The position numbers and the translations under genes are program-made. DNA of 5,417 nt from Candidatus Roizmanbacteria bacterium CG10_big_fil_rev_8_21_14_0_10_45_7. Lineage in GTDB: Bacteria; Patescibacteriota; Microgenomatia; UBA1406. Shown here piece by piece: positions 1-5,417 of the stretch. Under the pieces are notes generated by a model. The model had not been told where the DNA came from and searched no databases. It worked only from the letters and a program-made list of their open reading frames with translations. The stretch spans positions 1 through 5,417 of the forward strand of contig PFEE01000026.1 in NCBI GenBank assembly GCA_002793745.1, written 5' to 3'. Each line of letters opens with the position of its first letter. Position 1 is the first letter of the stretch.

Positions 1-2
1 AC

Positions 3-389
3 GACTGGAAAAATGCGCTTACCCTGCACAGAGGCGTGGACGAAGTGGATAAAGGCCAGTACGACAAGGCAGTTCGTACCGAGTTTATTACCGGTTGCCT
101 CATGGCTTTTGACGAATCGGTCATACAAAAAACGGGATATTTCGATGAAAAATATTTCTTGTACTATGAAGATGCCGATTACTGCGAGCGCGCAAAACGT
201 ACCCGGGTGCCACTCATATATGATCCGTCATTGATTATATGGCATAAAAACTCCCAATCCACCCAGGGAGCAGGCTCCGTGTTTCAACAGCGCTACCAAA
301 AAAAGAACCGATTGCGATATGCTCTTAACTATGCACCGTTTAACACCAAACTTCATGTATTATTAAATTACGTACGACGCCATGATTAA
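3..389 (+). CDS. GT2 family glycosyltransferase, rhamnosyltransferase-like (C-terminal part, 5' truncated by window)
   Basis: The frame is open from the first complete codon at base 3 to TAA at 387-389, giving 128 visible residues without a credible start; the gene begins upstream of the window. A GTG at 36 is in frame, but conserved sequence precedes and spans it, so I do not take it as a start. Visible motifs, numbered from base 3, are an RGVDEVDKGQYD stretch (10-21), a TGCLMAF segment (30-36), FDEKYFLYYEDADYC (47-61) and WHKNSQST (80-87). This order is typical of the second half of WbbL/RfbF-type GT2 enzymes, where the E-D-x-D block lies near the acceptor and catalytic base site. Such enzymes transfer a sugar, often rhamnose from dTDP-rhamnose, to a lipid-linked glycan at the cytoplasmic membrane face. 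The tail after the HK motif is short, about 47 residues, and basic. The last 8 bases overlap the next gene. Donor and acceptor cannot be told from the sequence. Confidence 0.88.
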   Translation, partial: DWKNALTLHRGVDEVDKGQYDKAVRTEFITGCLMAFDESVIQKTGYFDEKYFLYYEDADYCERAKRTRVPLIYDPSLIIWHKNSQSTQGAGSVFQQRYQKKNRLRYALNYAPFNTKLHVLLNYVRRHD

Positions 390-1893
390 AAAAATATACA
401 TACTTCCACTATTCATTAGTGCCGTCTGTGTAGCACTTGCCGCTGCTGTTCTTATCAAGGCCGATATTTTGTTTCATACCGATATTGCCCGTGATTTTTT
501 GTTGTTTGAAGATGTCGCAACCAATAACCCCTTAACACTCATCGGAGCACGGTCAGGAGGCATTGGCGGAGTATTTCACGGCCCGCTCTGGCTGTACCTT
601 AATATGCCCGCCTATCTACTCACCAACGGCAATCCTACCTTGATCGGTTGGTTTTGGTTTCTACTGGTACTGCTTGCCGGCTTGGCTGTGTACTGGGTTG
701 GCCGCAAGATGTTTTCTCCACACATAGGATTATGGGCAACCGCCCTCTATGCCTCGTGCGCGATTAACTATGCGCCGGTTATGTTTAATCCCTTTGGCGC
801 GGTTTTGTTGTCCCCATTATTTTTTTACTTCTTGTGCCGGTACTTATCCCGCACGCGTATCTTTGATCTTCTTGCAACCCTATTTGTTCTTGGTTGCATT
901 ATTCAGTTTCAGATTGCTTTTGGCGGGCCTATTTTGGTTATCACTGCCCTTATGGTTCTTTACTCTGTTTTTCGGTCAAAAAAATACACGCACTTTTTCG
1001 GTTTTTTGATACTGCTTATTCCCTTAAGCTCGTATCTGTTGTTTGAATTACGGCATGATTTCCTGCAAACGCGTGCCGTCATGGGTTACATAGCAAACTC
1101 CGACCGCGGTAAAAATTTTATTTGGTCGCTGTTTTTTAACAGAAGACTAAATGGATTTTTGGGGGAGGGAATCGGCGTGTATCTTATTCCGCAACTCAAT
1201 ATCATCATTGCTGCCTTGGCTGTCTATATTGGGTGGAAGGTATACCCTCGGCTTTCAAAGAAAGATAAGCTGCCCTACCGCACTTTTGCTATACTGTATG
1301 GCGGGTACTGGCTGCTTACCTTGTTGTTTAAGGGAGATATTCTGGGCTATTACACCTGGCAATTTTTACCCATGTCGCTCCTGCTGATTGCGTCCTTAAC
1401 CAAGCATATTCCCCGCCTTGCCTATTTGCTGATCGCGAGTGTGATTATCATTAATATCGGTTTTTCGGCTCGTAATGTATGGAAACTTACACCCGGTCCT
1501 CAAAACCAAGGCAGTTGGCAATTCTATAAAGTGCGTGCCCAAAAAATCTTTACAGATGCCCCTTCCCAATTTGGATACTTCATCTTTACACCGGATCAAT
1601 TTGGTTACTCAGAGCGCTACGCGCTTCATTACCTGCAAGGGCAGTACCCACACAAGGTGGGTGAGGAAAATGTAAAAAAACAAACCGTATATTTGCTTGT
1701 TGCTCCCCCTCCCGACGATCGTCCGTTTTTTAACCATACCTGGTGGCAGGCAGAACGTGTTAAAATCACCAAGAAGCCGGTGCAAACATGGAATGACGGA
1801 TATAATTTTAAAACAGAGCGATATCAACTTACCAACAAAGAACAACAAGTGCAGCCGGATTCGTCTCTTATTAATTCACTAATCTTTAGGTGA
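382..1893 (+). CDS. Polytopic membrane protein, GT39/PMT-like (GT-C fold) putative glycosyltransferase, paralogue 1
   Basis: 503 residues. The ATG at 382 overlaps the upstream stop by 8 bp and opens directly into a basic-then-hydrophobic signal anchor (residues 1-25). By eye about 11-12 membrane segments follow up to residue ~362, then a soluble tail of ~140 residues. GT-C enzymes use polyprenyl-phosphate sugars and carry an acidic motif in the first outer loop; here HTDIARDF (32-39) supplies D34 and D38 right after the first membrane segment. Other landmarks are LTLIGARSGG (51-60), YLLTN (78-82), RKMFS (108-112) and FELRHDF (221-227). These recur in the same order in the next gene, so the two are tandem paralogues. 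The tail has an aromatic segment around 400-419 (DQFGYSERYALHYL) and a polar, Gln/Lys-rich end. Known for the family: sugar transfer on the outer membrane face. Inferred: the same role here, on a glycan or a protein. A Wzy-type polymerase is the main alternative, less likely given the loop motif. Confidence 0.8.
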   Translation: MIKKIYILPLFISAVCVALAAAVLIKADILFHTDIARDFLLFEDVATNNPLTLIGARSGGIGGVFHGPLWLYLNMPAYLLTNGNPTLIGWFWFLLVLLAGLAVYWVGRKMFSPHIGLWATALYASCAINYAPVMFNPFGAVLLSPLFFYFLCRYLSRTRIFDLLATLFVLGCIIQFQIAFGGPILVITALMVLYSVFRSKKYTHFFGFLILLIPLSSYLLFELRHDFLQTRAVMGYIANSDRGKNFIWSLFFNRRLNGFLGEGIGVYLIPQLNIIIAALAVYIGWKVYPRLSKKDKLPYRTFAILYGGYWLLTLLFKGDILGYYTWQFLPMSLLLIASLTKHIPRLAYLLIASVIIINIGFSARNVWKLTPGPQNQGSWQFYKVRAQKIFTDAPSQFGYFIFTPDQFGYSERYALHYLQGQYPHKVGEENVKKQTVYLLVAPPPDDRPFFNHTWWQAERVKITKKPVQTWNDGYNFKTERYQLTNKEQQVQPDSSLINSLIFR

Positions 1894-3257
1894 AAAAATA
1901 TATTCTTATACTTATCGCCATTGCCTTTGCGGCAACACGTTTTTGGCAACTTGACCAGAGGATTATCTTTGATTGGGATCAGGAACAATTCTCAAACCAA
2001 ATCTACGACATCATAACACTCAATAAATTTACCCTCCTGGGGCCTCGTGTCACCGATGACCTGGGTTTCTTTCTTGCGCCGTATTTTACCTATATCCTAG
2101 TTCCATTCTATCTGCTGACTAATCTTGATCCCAGCGCACTCATTATATTTATGGTTGCCATCAATTCATTATTTTTCATCGCATCGTACAAAATCATTTC
2201 AAAAATGTTCAGTGCTTCACACGCACTCGGTTTTTTGGCGCTCTGGACCTTTAGTTCCTACCATGTAAAGTATGATTCAATTCCCTGGTGGCCTATATAC
2301 TTGCCACTGGGTGTTGTGTTGGTATGGTACCTCCTTAACCGTATCCGAACCAAAAATCGTTCTCTTGATTGGGCACTTTTGGGAGGCTCTTTGGGTTTTT
2401 TCAGCAATATGCATTTTCAATTTATCGTCATGGGCGTATTTTGCGGACTCTACCTATTCCTTATGTTTCGCAATAACAAAACCGTCGTGTTTGCCTGGAC
2501 CAAAGCTGCCCTCGCAGTGGGATCATTTCTCATCATGTTTACTCCACTGCTGCTTTTCGATCTTCGCCACGATTTTCTTAACACCAACCTTATGCTTGGT
2601 TATTTTGTACGAAGTGGTACGGCAACGCAAAAAGATATGTGGGTATGGCGCGAAGTATTTGCCAACACGTTTATCCCCTACACGTATATGCGCAGTGTCG
2701 CGGTGAGTCTTATTATAGGAGCCGGACTGATTTGGGGAGCCTGGTGGCTCGGCAAAAACAGTACTGACAAAGCTAAGGCACTGTTTTTTACCGCCACCGC
2801 TTACTTATTGATCCTAATCCCAGTTATCTTTGCCGCCTATGGCAAACGACCTTCCGAATACTACTTTATGGTATTTTTCCCATTCATCACTCTAGTCATT
2901 GCTCATCTGCTCGTAAAACTTTCTAAAACAATTGCTGTAGTGTTGTTTGTATTCTATATACTAGGCAATATGGCCAATATACGCTACGAACTGGTCACCA
3001 ATCCACAAGGCCTGGCCGCAAAAAAAAGCATTGTTATGAAAATCAAAGAGCGGGTGGGTGATAACAATTACACGATATCATTTGATGGCCCACCCAATAC
3101 CGATACTGGGTTTAAATACCTGCTGAAAGTGCGCAGCATGCCCTACGGATTAACCGAAAACTACTCCATGATCGGCGTCCACATTCCCGCAAAGCCGGGT
3201 GATGTGGTGCAGCAACCCTATGGCATTACGATACCAAAACAATTGCTTGTCAAATAA
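1890..3257 (+). CDS. Polytopic membrane protein, GT39/PMT-like (GT-C fold) putative glycosyltransferase, paralogue 2
   Basis: 455 residues from a GTG start at 1890 inside a 4-bp GTGA overlap with the preceding stop. The start gives MKKYILILIAIAFAA, a typical first membrane segment, so this unusual codon is well supported despite no visible Shine-Dalgarno sequence. About 11-12 hydrophobic segments extend to residue ~362, followed by a ~90-residue soluble tail. The first outer loop has FDWDQEQF (27-34) with D28, D30 and E32, a plausible GT-C acidic site. Next come FTLLGPR (47-53), FYLLTNLDP (73-81), SKMFS (104-108) and FDLRHDF (223-229), which match the upstream gene in order and spacing. A KRPSEYYFMVFFPF stretch (319-332) lies in the penultimate membrane region. 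The tail is about 50 residues shorter than in the neighbour. Probable role: transfer of a different sugar, or to a different acceptor, from a polyprenyl-phosphate donor outside the cytoplasmic membrane. Its substrate cannot be read from the sequence. Confidence 0.8.
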   Translation: MKKYILILIAIAFAATRFWQLDQRIIFDWDQEQFSNQIYDIITLNKFTLLGPRVTDDLGFFLAPYFTYILVPFYLLTNLDPSALIIFMVAINSLFFIASYKIISKMFSASHALGFLALWTFSSYHVKYDSIPWWPIYLPLGVVLVWYLLNRIRTKNRSLDWALLGGSLGFFSNMHFQFIVMGVFCGLYLFLMFRNNKTVVFAWTKAALAVGSFLIMFTPLLLFDLRHDFLNTNLMLGYFVRSGTATQKDMWVWREVFANTFIPYTYMRSVAVSLIIGAGLIWGAWWLGKNSTDKAKALFFTATAYLLILIPVIFAAYGKRPSEYYFMVFFPFITLVIAHLLVKLSKTIAVVLFVFYILGNMANIRYELVTNPQGLAAKKSIVMKIKERVGDNNYTISFDGPPNTDTGFKYLLKVRSMPYGLTENYSMIGVHIPAKPGDVVQQPYGITIPKQLLVK

Positions 3258-4012
3258 TGCGCATAACGGTTATTATTCACACCTATAACGAGGAGCATGC
3301 TATTGCCTCATGCATCGCCTCCGCAAGAATGCTTACCAAGGATATTGTGGTGGTGGATATGCACAGCAGCGATAAAACACGATCGATTGCGAAACGTGCT
3401 GGAGCCCGCGTTGTCACATTCCCTTTTTCACGATACGTTGAGCCGGCTCGATCATTTGGCATTGAGAAAACGGAACGTGCGGATTGGGTTTTTATTCTGG
3501 ACGCCGATGAACACATAACCAAGGCACTGGCACAGGAAGTACAACGTACCCTGCCTACCACCCCCCATAGTTATTTCAGAATCAAACGGAAAAATATTTT
3601 TGGCCAACGGGCATGGCTTGCCCACGGAGGCTGGTGGCCCGACGCGCAAATACGGCTTATACGAAAAACCGACTTTATTGACTGGCCGCAGCGCATACAT
3701 TCCACTCCCAAAATAAAGGGATCAATGGGTACGCTGCGCAACTCTCTGCTGCACTTTTTCCATACCGATCTATCGGGTATGGTAAAAAAAACAGTCGTAT
3801 ATGAGGCTATTGAGGCCGCTCTGCTCTATGAGGCAAGGCGCTCGGTATCTACAACAACCTTTATGCGCAAATACGTAGGAGAGCTATACCGGCGGTTGTT
3901 TAAAACCGCAGGTTTTCTTGACGGCCCTTATGGTGTTATCGAATCCATATATCAGGCATACAGCAAAACGATCACGTGGTTAATGCTCTACGAAAAGCGG
4001 CTGCGTGTATAA
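3257..4012 (+). CDS. GT2 family glycosyltransferase, WaaE/KdtX-like
   Basis: 251 residues, about the usual length for this compact GT2 group. The ATG at 3257 shares one base with the preceding TAA (TAATG). The GT-A fold begins at once: the ITVIIHTYNEE strand and loop (3-13), VVVDMHSSDKT (31-41) for the nucleotide, and the metal-binding ILDADEHI (80-87, DxD-type at D82-D84). GGWWPDAQIRLIRK (124-137) and an HFFHTDLSGMVKKTVVYEAIEA segment (166-187, quoted in part) match the WaaE/KdtX-like pattern, in which the first acts in substrate binding. The C-terminal third (LDGPYG 221-226, then an amphipathic stretch to 246) resembles the membrane-associated tail seen in many such proteins. Known relatives add glucose or other sugars to the LPS core, but in other phyla the family serves varied surface glycans. 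A residue change in the usual VHE motif (IHST at 147-150) is reported separately. No signal peptide is seen, so it is probably cytoplasmic and membrane-associated. Confidence 0.88.
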   Translation: MRITVIIHTYNEEHAIASCIASARMLTKDIVVVDMHSSDKTRSIAKRAGARVVTFPFSRYVEPARSFGIEKTERADWVFILDADEHITKALAQEVQRTLPTTPHSYFRIKRKNIFGQRAWLAHGGWWPDAQIRLIRKTDFIDWPQRIHSTPKIKGSMGTLRNSLLHFFHTDLSGMVKKTVVYEAIEAALLYEARRSVSTTTFMRKYVGELYRRLFKTAGFLDGPYGVIESIYQAYSKTITWLMLYEKRLRV

Positions 4013-4022
4013 TGAGCTCATG
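4005..4022 (+). promoter_or_regulatory. Start region of the GT4 gene with three competing start codons
   Basis: Within 18 bases lie an in-frame GTG (4005), an out-of-frame ATG overlapping the upstream stop as TAATG (4012), and the in-frame ATG (4020) that I favour. The 4012 ATG opens only eight codons before TAA at 4036-4038. The 4010-4014 TAATG has the same form as the working junction at 3255-3259. No good Shine-Dalgarno sequence precedes any of them; the nearest purine run is GAG at 4014-4016, too close to 4020 to be convincing. Coupled reinitiation from the upstream gene is the likely route of translation. Confidence 0.45.
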
Positions 4023-5105
4023 CGCGCACTCTTTTTAACCCCCTATCTTGACTCGCTGGGCGGTGGAGAAAAATACTTACTGGATATTGCACGAGCCTAC
4101 CACGACGTCGGCTATTACACGGTACTGTTATGGCCAAATCCTCATATTAAAAAAAATCTGGTTGCCCGATTTGGAACCAGGTATGAGTTTATTGATATCA
4201 ACTCGAACTGGCATACCCGCAACCCTCTTTCAAAAGCGCGGTTTCTTGCACAATCCGATATATTTTTTTACCAGCCGGACGGCAGTTATCCCTTTTCACT
4301 TGCCAAAAAAAATATTGCACTGCTGCAGGTTCCCGATGCAAAGCTGATGGGCACCGGCTCATGGTTTTCTACTCTAAAACGGAGTCGATACCTCCCGCTC
4401 TACAACTCACGCTTTGTAAAGCGCTACTTTAATAATCTGCCTCATGCCTCCCGGCGCGGGCATGTGCTGTATCCCGTCGTTTCGGATAATTATTTTTTGG
4501 ATCTTGCACACACCCATAAGGAAAAAATTATTTTGTCTGTAGGCAGATTTTTTAAACACCTCCATACAAAAAAACAAGAGGTACTTATCCGCGCGTTTCA
4601 ATACGGATTGCAAACATACCCCCAGCTTGCCGATTACCGCCTCGTACTTGCGGGCGGATGCCAAAAGGAAGACGAGGGCTACGTTAGCTCTCTACAGGCA
4701 TTAATTAACGGCGACCCCCGTATCAGCCTGCATGTCAACGCACCCTATGACGCGCTTATGGATTACTACCGCACTGCCCAATTTTATTGGCATGCGGCAG
4801 GCTACGGAGTGTCCGAAAAAAAATCACCGATGGCTGTTGAGCATTTCGGCATTGCAATACTAGAGGCAATGGCAAGCGGTGCGCTGCCAATGGCATACAA
4901 GGCGGGCGGGCCAAAAGAAACCATTCTCAACGGCAAGACGGGTTATCTGTTTTCAAAGCGTTCAGAGCTTGCCCGCATTACCGCACAGCTTATTGATACG
5001 CCTCAGCTCTATAACTCTCTTCAGCAAGCCGGACAAAGACGTGCAAAAAAATATTTCTCATATACCGCATTACAACAACGATTAAAAACACTTAACCTTA
5101 TATGA
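4020..5105 (+). CDS. GT4 family glycosyltransferase (GT-B fold)
   Basis: 361 residues from ATG 4020. The frame extends to a GTG at 4005 (five more residues, VYNEL), but ATG 4020 gives MRALFLTPYLDSLGGGEKY, the classic opening of this family. The N-terminal half holds the GGGEKY glycine loop (14-19) and a DGSYPFSLAKKN segment (87-98). The C-terminal donor-binding half starts at IILSVGRF (170-177), continues with LVLAGG (208-213) and YWHAAGYG (256-263), and ends with the EX7E retaining-GT signature, E274 to E282 in EHFGIAILEAMASG, followed by GGPKETI (296-302). This fits a retaining GT-B enzyme using a nucleotide sugar on the cytoplasmic side. The WHAAG-then-EHFG arrangement, with a short lysine-rich insert between, resembles the ALG11-like branch of GT4. 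The stop overlaps the next gene by 4 bp (ATGA). Sugar and linkage are unknown; family assignment is firm. Confidence 0.9.
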   Translation: MRALFLTPYLDSLGGGEKYLLDIARAYHDVGYYTVLLWPNPHIKKNLVARFGTRYEFIDINSNWHTRNPLSKARFLAQSDIFFYQPDGSYPFSLAKKNIALLQVPDAKLMGTGSWFSTLKRSRYLPLYNSRFVKRYFNNLPHASRRGHVLYPVVSDNYFLDLAHTHKEKIILSVGRFFKHLHTKKQEVLIRAFQYGLQTYPQLADYRLVLAGGCQKEDEGYVSSLQALINGDPRISLHVNAPYDALMDYYRTAQFYWHAAGYGVSEKKSPMAVEHFGIAILEAMASGALPMAYKAGGPKETILNGKTGYLFSKRSELARITAQLIDTPQLYNSLQQAGQRRAKKYFSYTALQQRLKTLNLI

Positions 5106-5417
5106 GTGGTATATCCACCATCATCCCGGTATATAAAAAAGAGGAATTATTTTTGCGCAACCTTGAACACAATGCTCCATACCTTAAAAAAACCGAGGTT
5201 ATCATTGTTATTGACGATCCAAACAGCCGTGGTTTAAAAGAGCGCATTCATGCAATCGTTCCCCAGGCGCATGTGTTGCATAATTCGGCTAATATAGGTT
5301 TTAGCGGATCTATGAACCGGGGTGTAAAGCGTGCAGGCAATGCGTATTTGCTGTTTCTCAACAGTGATGTGGTACTGTTTGATACGTCCTATCTCATGGC
5401 TGCAGATATGCTAAAAA
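5102..5417 (+). CDS. GT2 family glycosyltransferase (N-terminal part, 3' truncated by window)
   Basis: The first 105 residues of a gene that runs out of the window. The ATG at 5102 lies in an ATGA overlap with the preceding stop and gives MSGISTIIPVYKKEE, a standard GT2 first strand and loop. The second strand ends in VIIVIDDPNSRG (33-44), where the common form is VDNGSxDGS. Then come NSANIGFSGSMNRGV (61-75), the segment that places the uracil or thymine nucleotide in WbbL-like enzymes, and LLFLNSDVVL (83-92), the metal-binding NSD form of DxD at 87-89. The order and spacing match rhamnosyltransferase-like GT2 proteins, the same broad group as the cut gene at the start of the window. Expected role: cytoplasmic-face addition of one sugar to a lipid-linked glycan. 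The acceptor half is not visible, so substrate cannot be suggested. Confidence 0.88.
   Translation, partial: MSGISTIIPVYKKEELFLRNLEHNAPYLKKTEVIIVIDDPNSRGLKERIHAIVPQAHVLHNSANIGFSGSMNRGVKRAGNAYLLFLNSDVVLFDTSYLMAADMLK

Noticed and set aside
36..389. GTG at 36 as the true start of the first GT2 gene
   Set aside because: The product would begin inside the conserved RG-x-D-E-x-D-x-G-Q segment and lack the whole nucleotide-binding half. The frame is open to the window edge, so truncation by the window is the simpler reading.
2272..2706. A 144-codon + strand open frame inside the second membrane protein gene
   Set aside because: It lies wholly within a well-supported GT-C gene in another frame. Its hydrophobic, Cys/Ser/Leu-rich translation is what a T-rich membrane-protein gene gives when shifted, and it has no recognisable domain.
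382..3257. One frameshifted or split membrane protein rather than two genes
   Set aside because: Each protein has its own first membrane segment, full set of family motifs and soluble tail, so they are two complete paralogues.
3283..3700. Overlapping minus-strand open frames (92 and 82 codons) opposite the WaaE-like GT2 gene
   Set aside because: They are antisense to conserved GT2 motifs, resemble no family I know, and have no supporting start context. The other minus-strand frames at 1396-1599, 1609-1848 and 4407-4664 were rejected for the same reasons.
4443..4464. Inverted repeat CATGCC ... GGCATG with a 10-nt spacer, considered as a terminator or operator
   Set aside because: It sits in the middle of the GT4 coding region, has only a 6-bp stem and is not followed by a T-run. 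Chance pairing in codons is enough to explain it.
1891..5105. Recoded TGA (as Gly in Gracilibacteria-type codes or Trp)
   Set aside because: The TGA codons at 1891-1893 and 5103-5105 fall exactly at gene ends with overlapping starts, and tryptophan is written TGG throughout. Standard code fits.

Overview
The window is a stretch of a bacterial surface-glycan biosynthesis locus. Six genes lie head to tail on the + strand with essentially no intergenic DNA. Four are complete and two are cut by the window edges. All six look like glycosyltransferases (GTs) or polytopic membrane proteins of the GT-C type. I see no RNA gene, mobile element, CRISPR array, promoter or terminator, and no convincing minus-strand gene.

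Layout: (1) 3-389, C-terminal part of a rhamnosyltransferase-like GT2; (2) 382-1893, a 503-residue polytopic membrane protein resembling GT39/PMT-type GT-C enzymes; (3) 1890-3257, a 455-residue second membrane protein that is a diverged paralogue of gene 2; (4) 3257-4012, a 251-residue WaaE/KdtX-like GT2; (5) 4020-5105 (possible longer start at 4005), a 361-residue GT4; (6) 5102-5417, N-terminal part of another GT2 that runs off the window. Neighbours overlap by 8, 4 and 1 bp, then a 7-nt gap (or an 8-bp overlap with the longer start), then 4 bp. This fits one polycistronic message with coupled translation. None of the five internal starts has a clear Shine-Dalgarno sequence.

Likely working scheme (inference): the soluble or peripheral GT2 and GT4 enzymes would add sugars from nucleotide donors to a lipid-linked glycan on the cytoplasmic face. 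The two GT-C-like proteins would transfer sugars from polyprenyl-phosphate donors on the outer face of the membrane. The window has no flippase, polymerase, ligase or nucleotide-sugar synthesis gene, so the product (O-antigen, exopolysaccharide or protein glycan) cannot be named.

Organism: TGA is a stop (two genes end with it) and all Trp codons are TGG, so the code is the standard bacterial one. The base composition is middling by eye, slightly AT-rich. Extreme compaction, weak ribosome sites, and GT families that remind me of Candidate Phyla Radiation (Patescibacteria, for example Microgenomates or Parcubacteria) genomes suggest such a lineage. This is recall of family resemblance rather than a search result, and I hold it at low to moderate confidence.
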